Position numbers and translations under genes: made by a program
The notes under the pieces: model-generated
Database searches by the model: none
Told to the model about the DNA's origin: nothing
The model's input: the letters and a program-made list of their open reading frames with translations, nothing else
In this document: positions 10,481 through 20,044 of the stretch, one piece after another
Position numbering within the stretch: position 1 is the first letter of the stretch
Layout: every line of letters starts with the position of its first letter
From: Argyresthia goedartella
Taxonomy: Eukaryota > Arthropoda > Insecta > Lepidoptera > Argyresthiidae
DNA: 64,000 nucleotides
Direction: 5' to 3'
Assembly: GCA_949825045.1 (NCBI GenBank)
Contig: OX463810.1
Coordinates: 38,760,201-38,824,200 of the forward strand

Positions 10481-11040
10481 AGATGACTCAAACGAGCCCA
10501 AACTTGACGGGGTTGTGTCGAATCACCACAGAGTTCCCAGGGGCACCTTCCGGCTCCATCATCAGACCCTGGATATGACCTAGGACCAAGTACTTGACAA
10601 GACGAACCCAACGAGCCCAAACTCGACGAACTGGTGTCGAATCAACACTGAGTTCCCATGGGAACCTTCCGGCTCCATCATCAGACCCTGGATATGACCT
10701 AGGACCAAAGTACTTAACAAGACGAACCAAACGAGCCCAAACTCGACGAACTGGTGTCGAATCAACACAGAGTTCCCATGGGAACCTTCCGGCACCATCA
10801 TCAGACCCTGGATATGACCTAGGACCAAGTACTTGTCAAGACGAACCAAAAGAGGCCAAACGTTATGGGGTTGCGTCGTTTTATTAGAGAGTTTACATGG
10901 CCTCCTTCCAACTCCGTCATCAGATCAGCTCCATGACAAGAAAATATTGCATTGTCATCGGAGTTACATACCCTTGCAAAATTTCAGCTGAATTGAAAAC
11001 CGGGAAGTGAGTCATAATTTACTGGTAAGATTTGACTAGC
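10481..11040 (+). repeat. ~120-bp tandem repeat within a dispersed repeat (TTCCGGCTCCATCATCAG family)
   Basis: AACGAGCCCA recurs at 10491, 10610 and 10730, with a diverged unit near 10850, so the period is about 120 bp over four units. Each unit has GAGTTCCCATGGGAACC, TTCCGGCTCCATCATCAGA and GGATATGACCTAGGACC. The last unit passes into CAAAATTTCAGCTGAATTG, a 3' part shared with 48310-48690. Overlapping ORFs on both strands (10488-10887) are produced by the repeat length being a multiple of three and are not taken as genes. Confidence 0.8.
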
Positions 11041-11940
11041 AGACAGACAGACCAATCGAAAATAGAAACGACTGAGAGACCGCAGAAGAAAAAACAGTTC
11101 TTTCTGTTCTGAGGTCAAACAGACGGACAGACAGAAGGACATAGCTAAGGACAGTGAAACTAAACCTTTTACCAATACGGGGTGGTAGAGGCACAATTGT
11201 GTCCACATGTATGTATTCGGTTATTATCCTAACGCTATTTAAGAATAGAAATAGACCACGAACGACCTTCTAAGGAAAACGCACGCACCCAAACAAACTA
11301 GTACATGTATTCGACGAGCATTTCGCTTCATGTGTTCGTGTCTGTGTGAGCTCTCGTTTACTTTACATGTACGGGTATATTGGAATGTTGCCAGCTACGA
11401 TTTAGGAAATTAAATTGATTGAGGAACTTTGAGTAGGTACTTTTACAGATTCACAATTACTTTTTTCAAGTTAAAATTGGAATAAATATTGCAATAAATG
11501 TTTAGTTCAAGTTCATGTGAATTGTATAATAATTACCTACACGAACGCGGCGTATAAAAATAAATCATAAATATAGCTTGAAGAGAATTAAGGTTTTATT
11601 AATACCTAATTAGACACCCCCGACACATTAATGAAACCTTAATTCTAAAAGATTCACTTATTTCCTTGAAGGCTGATAATAAAATTCGAACCTCTGAATC
11701 AATTTTAATAAATTAAAGCTAAGTACCATCGCATTGAAGTCGTCTACTAATAAAAAAACTCATCGAATTCGGTCCAATAGTTTTTCAGAAAAATGATAAC
11801 AGACATACACAGACACACACATCTCTAACCTCAACCCTTTTTTAATTTCTACTTTCTAGTCTATCCGCCGTGGGCGAACATACATACATCCACAAACAAC
11901 CTCCAACTCCAAACGCATACACCATCTCCGGCTTTTAGGC
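11041..11940. other. Unassigned DNA with a fragment of repeat R6
   Basis: A minus-strand scrap at about 11163-11205 matches repeat R6 (GGCACAATTGTG, also at 29.7, 31.4 and 39.5 kb). Nothing else is recognised. A CA-rich stretch lies near 11805-11820. Confidence 0.4.
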
Positions 11941-12800
11941 CCAGTTAATTAATTTCTTGCCGTACCAAAGGAAACCCCACAACCGCGGAAGTCCCTCCCA
12001 ACTGGCAACACCGTCATATGCGCAGGCAGGCGCACACGTGCGAACAAGAGGCCCTCATTGAACGCCCAGGATATATGGGTCATCATGTCCTCCCCTCCCC
12101 TGGTAAATAGAGCAAACGCCAGTTTAGACGGACCTATGTACTTGGCAGCTCTAGTTCTGTGAGAGTGAGTCATTGATAATGATTGTGTGGCATTCTTTCT
12201 TTGAGAGGTTCAGGCTGCGCCAAGTTTCTATGGCTTTGTCAATCAATCAAGCAATCTTCTCACGCACCCTTTCTGTGGCGTGGGGAGTCAGGGTCAGATC
12301 ATCGGATCTCTTCCTGAAGAAGCGCCTCTGTCCACTCCTATGGACAGGTCATCGGGGGGCCCTCGCGGGCGGTGGAGATCTTCTCACTTGGGGTGTTCCA
12401 TTGGATGATCGCCGGCTAGGCGACCAGGTCGCGTGGCAGGCGGCGGCGGTCGGGCGGGCGCGCGTGGTGCGGCGCCATGTAGCGGATATGCGGATGTTGT
12501 GAGGTATCCGGCTATGGCTTTGTGCGAGTTGTGATGTCTCTTTATCGCAAAGGTTAAGGTGGGGTGAGAGAGAGGTGACACCTATCTCGCTCATTCTCGA
12601 TACGTCATCATAACGCCTGTGTTATTGGTAGAGAGTGTGATTCACAGGGACAAGTAGAGCTACCGCCAATATTCTTGTCCCCTGAACGCCGCCTGGAGGG
12701 GGTAGCGGCGCATAGGTACTGTCGCGCAGGAACTTGTTATCCCTACAAGCCATGGCTCACAGTAAAGTCTTAGACAGATGACTGTAAACACAAAGGGGTT
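11941..12800. other. GC-rich unrecognised tract, possible transposon remnant
   Basis: The tract is much more GC-rich than its surroundings, especially 12330-12500, and is open on both strands: 12173-12502 (+, 109 aa), 12349-12594 (-, 81 aa) and 11949-12173 (-, 74 aa). I recognise no domain in any of them. GC-rich patches in this genome are usually LINE coding remnants (compare 13.8-14.4 kb and 20-24 kb), so a decayed mobile element is the likeliest explanation. A host exon cannot be excluded. Confidence 0.35.
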
Positions 12801-13596
12801 ATTTGTAGTCCGTATAGCACACGAGCTGATGCCCGCTCAGTGTGTAGGGACCCGGACAAAGCAGGGAGGTCTGACTCCTGGGCATGGGTAATTCCATTTT
12901 TTTCCCCTCCAACAAAAAATAAAAATTATCCCTACCAACATCGAGGTAAGCAATGCCTACCAATAATTATTACTGTGAGGCAAGAAAGTTTGTCGATATG
13001 TAAGCGTGAGCATGCAAAAAAAAATGTTAGTTCTAATCAAGTGTTTCCCCATCGCATTATACTAGAGACCGAGACCGCGCGACACATCCTCCAGTCTCGA
13101 TAAGTTAATCATGATTAATCTGAAAATGGTACTAGGCCTTCCTTCCATCTTCTTATGGACAAGCTTTTTTAAGTCTGTAAAAAAGCTTGTATGTTATAAA
13201 TAACAATCGGCGGCAAGAATTTAGAACGCGACTGTACTCCGGACGCCTGTGGAACGTCGTATCGAAGCGAGAGACACTGTGCGACTGGCGAGCGAGCCAA
13301 TCAAAGCTCCCGAAATGAGCGTAGCGTAGACGGCCGCAGCCCATGCGCAGCCCCCCGCGCATCACCTCCTCTCACCTGATGCGCCTCTCTGGGTCGAGGG
13401 ACTACAAACCTAGCACTAACTATAACACAGGCTGGTACAGGCCGGTGATGACGTATCGTGAATTTGTCCTTGAGCTTCTTGGCTATACCTGTGTATTTGT
13501 ATCATGGGCCATGGCTCAAAGTGAGCGAAACAGTGCCTCTGCCATCCCGTATGATAAAATCCGTGACGCTTGTTATTTGTTGTTTTGAGGAGAGGA
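12801..13596. other. No gene recognised; small hairpin
   Basis: A short perfect hairpin lies at 13160-13189 (CAAGCTTTTTT, 8-base loop, AAAAAAGCTTG). The stretch at 13230-13400 is moderately GC-rich without a recognisable frame. Confidence 0.35.
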
Positions 13597-13812
13597 TTTT
13601 TAGGGTTCCTTACCGGAAGGGTGGCAAACGGGACCCTATTACTAAGCCACCGCTGTCATTTTCACAGATGATGTATTTCTGTTGCCGCTATAACAACAAA
13701 TACTAAAAAACAGAATAAAATAAATATTTAGGGGGGCTCCCATACAGCAACTCTTTCAATACCACATACAAGCTTATGAATGCACCTGGTTACGTACAGC
13801 GAGTGTGAAAGT
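13597..13812 (-). repeat. GTTCCG-family repeat, type I, truncated copy
   Basis: Minus-strand copy beginning with the right end (TTTTTAGGGTTCCTTACC) and running through the type I centre (TTGCCGCTATAACAACAAAT) to the motif ACCTGGTTACGTAC. It stops abruptly at about 13812, where a gag-like coding fragment begins. The outer ~130 bp are missing. Confidence 0.8.
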
Positions 13813-13821
13813 AGGTGTAGT

Positions 13822-14436
13822 AGGTAGTGGGCCGTGCGGGGGTGGCTGTAGAACCACCTGCCGAGAAGAAGCAGGGCGGCTGAAGAAGGCGCTCCCGAAG
13901 ACGCTGCGCGCCACGCAGCCGGCATCGCGGATACCGATTGTCGCCCTAAGGAATGTTGAGGGCGAGCCCACGGGCGATCGCAGCTCCATGAACAAAACAT
14001 TGCCGCTGACCCTACGTGGACGCTAGGCGCCATCAAGGCGAGCGCCAAGCTGGCGTTCGCCTTGATGGCGTCTAAAGAAGGCGGCAACTCAGTGCGTGCT
14101 AGAGTCATCGCCCCGGTTCCACGAGGTGCTGGCGACGCGCGGCACACTGTACAGGGATGGCAGGTGGTCCACTTTAAGAACCACATTGATGTCACTTTTT
14201 GCGCGAAATGTCAACAGTATGGCCATCCGGAAAAATACTGTCGAGCAAAGGCGGAGACTTGCGGGCAAGTGTGAGGCGCAGACGACAGCATGCGCGACGT
14301 GCACGAAATTCGGGCGTTCTGAGGCGCACAGCCACCGAACAGCCTTGAAGGACTACCCGGCCCACGAACACGCCGTGCAGCGTGCCATGGCACGCAATGG
14401 CAGTAAAAAAATCTGGATGGAGATGGAGATGGAGAG
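13822..14436 (+). pseudogene. LINE ORF1 (gag-like, CCHC zinc knuckles), frameshifted fragment
   Basis: Three plus-strand segments make up the C-terminal part of a nucleic-acid-binding ORF1 protein of an R1/Jockey-type LINE. Segment one (to about 13980) reads RIPIVALRNVEGEP. Segment two (from about 13990) reads EQNIAADPTW and SAKLAFALM, then a zinc knuckle CAKCQQYGHPEKYC. Segment three (from about 14265) supplies the second cysteine cluster, CATC. Two frameshifts, near 13980 and 14268, disable it. ORF1 proteins of this type bind the element RNA. There is no start codon and no ORF2; RTE-type sequence follows directly from 14437. Confidence 0.75.
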
Positions 14437-14680
14437 GACACTTGACTAGTCGGGATGACGGACGGTGGACCAAAGCAGTCACAGAGTGATGGCCAAGGGA
14501 TGCAACAAGGCCAGTGGGCAGACCACCTGCCCGATGGTCCGACGATATACTAAAGTCGACAGGATCTCAATGGATGGGGTTGGCACAGGAACGTAAGGGT
14601 TGGCGCTGTAGGGTAGAGGCCTGTGCCCAGCGGTGGGTTGATGTGGGCTGAGCATGATGATGATTATGATGATATGATAT
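14437..14680 (+). mobile_element. RTE-type LINE 3' end, 5'-truncated
   Basis: Matches the last ~230 bp of the RTE remnant at 17300-18236 (GGACACTTG, then CAGAGTG, then GGCAGACCA and GCCCGATGGTCCGACGAT). It ends in GCCCAGCGGTGGG and a GATGAT-rich tail near 14657-14680, typical of RTE elements in Lepidoptera. An AT microsatellite follows to about 14705. Frame disrupted, non-functional. Confidence 0.75.
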
Positions 14681-14856
14681 ATATATACATATATATATAT
14701 ATATGGTATTCGTCGTGTTAAAAAGTGGGATACAAGGAATGGTAGTATGAAGTATAGTGATTTTGGTTTAGGGGATGAACAAGCGCCAAGGCCTTGTGCA
14801 TCAGACAAAGAAAACAAATATCCGTCTTGCAACGCGTAGGAGCGGAGTGACCGCAT

Positions 14857-14896
14857 AGCCCCGCAGAGCCCCGCAGAGCCCCGCAGAGCCCCGCAG
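14857..14896. repeat. 10-bp tandem repeat (AGCCCCGCAG), four units
   Basis: Four perfect copies of a 10-bp unit. It lies in a stretch (about 14770-14900) related to 45900-46020, where a similar CGCGCAGAGCCCCGCGG motif occurs once, so the expansion is specific to this copy. Confidence 0.85.
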
Positions 14897-14937
14897 CTCC
14901 GCCAGTTGACCAAAATATTACCTCGGTTAATTTAACT

Positions 14938-15435
14938 TTAAAATAAATGAAAAGTAAAAAAACATATTTTATTTTAATTTATTTAAATGTTCTAAAAAGG
15001 CCCGGCTGGGGGTAAAGAAAGAAACCTAATTCATGAATGTTTATATGTGTGAGACGTCGCTGTTTCTAGTAAATTAACTTTAAATTTAATCAAACCCATC
15101 CATTAATTAAATCACACAATTTATTATGATATAAAAGCTTATTGCGAGATTTCCATAATATCACGAGAATCTTCTGTCAATTCAATTATACATTCTGTAA
15201 AATAGATAGGTAACTACATCGACACAAGTAAATCTCAAGCAAGCTTTTATATCATAATAAATTGTGTGATGTAATTAATGGGTTTTATTCAATTTAAAGT
15301 TAATTTACCAGAAACACCGACGTCACACACATATAAACCTCCATTTTTTTTTCTTTACCCCCAGCCGGGGATCGAAACCGGGACCTCTCGCATGGAAGGT
15401 AGAGCCACAACCGCTGCGCCACAGAGATCGTCAAC
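14938..15435 (-). mobile_element. SINE S3: tRNA-like head fused to a long inverted-repeat body
   Basis: On the minus strand a tRNA-like head (about 15435-15355) has an A box (TGGCGCAGCGG) and a B box (GGTTTCGATCC). The body is a large foldback: about 15004-15140 is complementary to about 15240-15366, with a ~100-bp loop. Both arms contain TAAATTAACTTTAAATT, ACACAATTTATTATGATAT and CAGCCGGG/CCCGGCTG with GGGGTAAAG. The part 14938-15230 recurs at 46858-47040. Presumed pol III transcribed when active; now non-coding. A 69-residue ORF across it is a by-product. Confidence 0.75.
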
Positions 15436-16090
15436 GATAGTCTATATTTTTTTTTCTATGAATGCCCTTCTAATAAACTTTATATAACATATAATTATCC
15501 CATATTTTTCTCCCAACTAGTATGGCCTGTTTGAGCTATAAAGATTGACGCTAGTCTGCGGAGCTCTTGCCCACACACATCATCACACGTTTCAAACTCA
15601 CTCAAAGTAGGGAAGGTATTTCTGCGGGTAGCAGTTAATATTAGAATACCGGCAAAAGTCAGAGTGTCTACAACAATATATCCTGTTCCAATGTTTATCG
15701 TAGATTCAATCAAAAGGGCTCGCGCATGCCCCAATGTCACTGTAAAACAAGACAATTGCGCGAACCTTAAAATGCCTATGTGTCACAGAACAATAGGGCC
15801 GGCCGGGCCTATCATTCTGAGCGATAAGCGGTTACGTGCTCGTTACTAGGGTTGTCGCTTTATTACATAAATCATATCCCGAAAGAGGTAGTGGAAGCAC
15901 AAAAGTGTTGCTAATATTTAGCCCAACATATACCTTGATCTGCATGAAACATCGAAAAAACAAACATTAGTTAAATTTATGCAGAGAAAGTGGTAACGTG
16001 GTAATGTTTCTGTACTATTCTTTCTAAAGTAGGTTTATCCTAGAAAGTAATCCGGGATATATTGCACATCAACTAAGGATATTACAGATT
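15436..16090. other. No recognised feature
   Basis: Overlapping ORFs at 15495-15755 (-, 86 aa) and 15664-15849 (+, 61 aa) show no domain that I recognise. The minus frame contains a hydrophobic run (VVDTLTFAGILILTA) that could be a membrane segment, but one weak feature is not enough to call a gene. Confidence 0.35.
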
Positions 16091-16352
16091 GGCTTGTAGA
16101 TATTTAATAGCATAGCAATACTGATTTTCACAGCAAAAAATTATCAGCAAAAACACATTTTATGTCTTAAGTATTTATTTTGTTCTTACATGTTTAACCT
16201 AATACGAAGGATAAAGCGGGCTTGGCTTCGCTTCGCTCACCCCCTTTACCCTTCGCCAAAGCTACCGCAGTATTTTACCCTGATATTTGCTATAAAAATC
16301 AGTATATTTGCTGAGCAAATCAGTATTATTGATGTGCAGTTTAATATTGCCC
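16091..16352 (-). mobile_element. Family A element, copy A3
   Basis: From GGCTTGTAGATATTTAATAG to GCAGTTTAATATTGCCC. Flanks are ttacagatt (16082-16090) and ttaaagatt (16353-16361), a 9-bp target duplication with one later mismatch. The complete stem-loop cassette lies at about 16160-16290. Confidence 0.85.
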
Positions 16353-16872
16353 TTAAAGATTTAGTTTGGGTCAACTAAAAATGTCCGAGTGCCTGTACTA
16401 GGTACATTATGATTTAAACTTGTCAAGGAACTAAAAATTGCTATGCAATAGTTACCTAAGTAACTTGTACCTGTCCTATGCATTGTCGTCTTTGATATGA
16501 TCACTGTTATTGTTCTGGGTTGGCTAATAGATAGTAACAAATGGATATTACCATAAGTTTGAATACTGACAGGTTTTATATTGTATGTAATCTTTCATCC
16601 GCATAAGAAGCTTTATGTAAATATCCTAAATGTGAAGTTTTAAGTCGTCATATCATACATGTATCGTACACAATTGTTAAAGCGTATCGTAACCTGCCGA
16701 CTTTATTTATATATTTAAAACAGACACACCAAAAATGCAAACAAACATTAAAGATCATGTTTAACCAAAGTCTGCTTTGTCAGCAGACAAAGAAACCGAA
16801 CCTTCGGCTTCTGTCCTACTTTCAGCCAAAAACGAAATTGCTTAAACTTGTGAAAATATACACAACCAATGT

Positions 16873-17270
16873 ATGGTCGCACGATACACGACTATGGTCC
16901 TACGACCAGGTAAAGTTATAGATGTACAGAGAAAAATTAAGGATGAGTTACGTCTCCCCTGAATTTTATGTCTTTTCGATATAGAATAGCGCCATATAGA
17001 ATTTTGTTAATCATCATCACAGAACCTATGTCATTCTGATTATCAGCATCATTGACTTTGACATTTTAACGGGTCGAAATTTTGAATTTTATGCCATGGT
17101 AATAGAGTTCAAAACCTATAACGGCATTTTGGGTACCTATCTCATTCATTAAATTTATTATGAGGGGTATTTATAAATTTCACGCGTGACGTCGATTCCG
17201 GCTCATCCCGTTCTGTGTTAACCTACAACTGTACCCAGTCGTACAACCATGGTCGTACGACCGATGTCAA
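16873..17270. repeat. Long-armed inverted repeat (element I)
   Basis: The arm at about 16873-16970 is the diverged reverse complement of about 17164-17270. Shared motifs are CGACTATGGTCCTACGACC on the left and GGTCGTACGACC with GTCGTACAACC on the right, with GAATTTTAT and AAATTTCACGCG at the inner ends. A third arm lies alone at 40262-40365 (GACTATGGTCGTACGAC). This is a foldback or long-TIR non-autonomous element. The RTE LINE begins just after the right arm. Confidence 0.6.
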
Positions 17271-17299
17271 TAAAGACAGCGCCTACGAAAGAAAGGTTG

Positions 17300-18236
17300 A
17301 GACCAACCGAAGGCAACGAAAAGGCATTCAACAGTGTCGAGCATTGGGCCGTCTTCCGGGAGCTGTACAGGCCCGCCACTCTCCAGGTGCGAATGCATAA
17401 ACTAACCAACCCCATTCCGACAGAACGGGGAGTCCGCCAAGGAGATACTCTTTTGCCCTAGCTCTTCACCAATGTCCTAGAGGACACTTTGAAGACTGGA
17501 GCTAAAGAGGTCTCAATATCAACGAGGTGTATCTTTCGCACCTGAGATTCGCTGACGATCTGGTCCTAGTGGCTGAGAACGTTGCTGAACTCCAGACTAT
17601 GCTTGTAGAATCTCATGAAGCATCTCTGAGGGTCGGCCTCAAGATGAACATGTCCAAGACAAAGATTATGACAGACACTCCCACAAGCAACGGTATCGAC
17701 ATTACTGTGGATAACCGTCCCCTAGAAGTGGTTGAGGAGTATATCTATCTTGGACATGGTTTGTCTTTTGGTCGACAGAGCCAGGTAAAGGAGATCGCTA
17801 GACAAGTCCAGCTAGGATGGGCTGCTTTCGCAAAACTAAGGGAAGTTCTGACCTCTAACATCCCTCAATGCCTGAAGATATTTAACCAATGTGTACTACC
17901 CACCCTCACATACGGTGCCAAAATATGGACGTTCACGAAGGAGATTGTGCACAAAGTCACGGTAGCACAAAGAGACGCCGAACAAAGGTGGCTGATGTGG
18001 GTAAGCGGATAGCAGGACACTTGGCAAGGCGAGAAGACGGAAGATGGACCAGATCAGCGACAGAGTGGAGGCCAAAGATCGGTCGGCAGACCATCTGCCA
18101 GATGGACCGACGATGTGGCGAGGGTGGCAGGAAAGCAATGGACCCGGGTTGCGCAGGACCGTACTGAATGGCGTGTTTATGAGGAGGCCTATACCCAACA
18201 GTGGGTCCCCTGAGAGGATGATGATGATGATATTAA
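17300..18236 (+). pseudogene. RTE-type LINE reverse transcriptase, 5'-truncated and broken
   Basis: Segment 17309-17461 encodes KAFNSVEHWAVF, then RGVRQGDTLLP, part of the reverse transcriptase fingers and palm, with an internal deletion of about 20 residues compared with the RTE family and a stop after LLP. After a frameshift, 17527-18012 encodes the catalytic palm (YLSHLRFADDLVLV; the aspartate pair of FADD) and the thumb (VEEYIYLGH, CVLPTLTYGA). After a stop near 18010 the C-terminal frame continues on about 18013-18215. The element ends in a GATGATGATGATGAT tail at about 18218-18233. No endonuclease domain is left. Non-functional. Confidence 0.85.
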
Positions 18237-19810
18237 GTAAAATTGTCAAAGCCCATCGTATTCCAGCATTTTCCACAGACTATGCACCATAGATAGCATA
18301 ACTCAAGAAACTCCTTCGTTGCTTTGCTATGACGCACGAAACCCTTGATTTATCCCCCAAACAGAAAAGGCAATGGCAAAGCCTTTCGATTCTCACAAAG
18401 TTTATATTATTAGGTTTTACCAAATACGGTCAGGCAGATATCAGGCATTCGTGCCAACCATTGAACTCCTAAACCAGGCTTAATGTCACCGGTCCATTAT
18501 ATTCAAACAGTACCGATTGAGTACGCTCAACAGGGCTGTGTCAATCACGAGCCAATGCTGGGACGTTAATGGAATCTGTATGAATAATTACTATACTCGT
18601 AAAATATTACCTGTTCATAGTTTTGATGAATAAGCTCTATGCTAAATTTCCTTTACATGGATATCCAAAGGTAGAATGTGTATTCTGAAAATAAACTTTT
18701 ATGGATATCAAATAATCTTTATATGAAAACCTGGTTCTCCATAGAGGATAAATTAGTAATTAAAGTTCAATAAGCCAATGACAATATTTCTAATTATCTT
18801 GATTCAGGAATAATTCCATTATTTTCGAAATGCTAATTTACATGCGTATAAGACTTATGTTTTTAAAAAAAAAAACTTTATTTCAGAAATAAACCTTAAA
18901 ATTAATATTTGAATGATCACCTTATAAATGCCGTTTATTACCTAATACATAAATCACTAAATAATATAAAATTGGTGACCTAAAATTCATTAAAAAATCA
19001 TCAAGAAATAATATTGGTCATCAAATTATTAGATTGGTCACCTAAGTAATAAATCTCTGTAACGCGCAAAATTTTGTTCGTTCATACTTTTCATGAACGC
19101 AGCACCGTATTAGCAAGTGGTTATTCGGAACGGGTCCGTCAGGGACGCGTACCGTTTCACACAGTGTAAACAACTGTCACATCGTGATAAAGTTTCCAGA
19201 AATTTATTTCAATATCCTGCATAACCAATTTATTCTCGAAGGTTCTATGAAGAAACAGCATCTTAATACCTTAGATGGGTCCCTTGTCAATATTTAAAAA
19301 TATGTAATGAATAAAATAACAGTCTAAGACGAGCAGTCACACAAGGTTGCTAGAACAAACGGAACGGTTTTTTGAAGTGGAAAGAAGTGCCATTTCATAG
19401 ACTGGAGCTGGCGATCGCGACCACGTTATAGTCTCATCCTCGAATTGACAGCAAGCAGTGTTTCCGCAGTCCAGTAAGTATCATTCTGATCCAAGGACAT
19501 TGGCAGGGTAGCTTTGCGTATTGGAGTGTTTAAATTCAATTTTTTTCTAAAGATCGCTGCTGAGTCCAGGTTACTGATGTAAACGCAACTCGAGTACTCG
19601 TTTGCTGTTTTCCTGACATGTGTGTCATCAATTCAAGTAGTAATCTCGTACTCGTTTCCATGGATACTTATAAAAACAATAATTTCAGAATAACAGCTTT
19701 GCAGAGCGCGTGGCTGTGAGCCCGTCTCAATACAATATTTGGAACACTTCTTTACAAATTCTATTCAATGGAGCATTATTCAATTTTAAAAATTTACTGG
19801 GGAAATAACT
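18237..19810. other. Unassigned AT-rich DNA
   Basis: No gene recognised. About 18900-19065 is rich in short ATTGGTCACC/GGTGACC-like motifs in both orientations, resembling the subterminal motifs of family C, and may be a decayed element. Confidence 0.35.
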
Positions 19811-19812
19811 AT

Positions 19813-19843
<31 letters not shown>

Positions 19844-20044
19844 CATAATCTATTTGTGCCATTACAGCAAAGCCAAGTCGACACAAATATACAAAATTAG
19901 AAAATACAATACAATTCAATTATTACAAATTAATTTACCATAATTATGTCAAATATAATAAGTTAAATTCAATCGTATAAATGCAGTTACCATATTATCA
20001 TTATATCCATAAACATTCGAGAAAATAATTACAAGACTACACTA

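Noticed and set aside
10488..10887. Three overlapping ORFs of 80-97 codons on both strands
   Set aside because: They arise from a tandem repeat with a period divisible by three. No domain, no start context.
13728..14195. 155-aa minus-strand ORF
   Set aside because: It is antisense to the gag-like fragment, whose zinc-knuckle motif on the plus strand is unmistakable.
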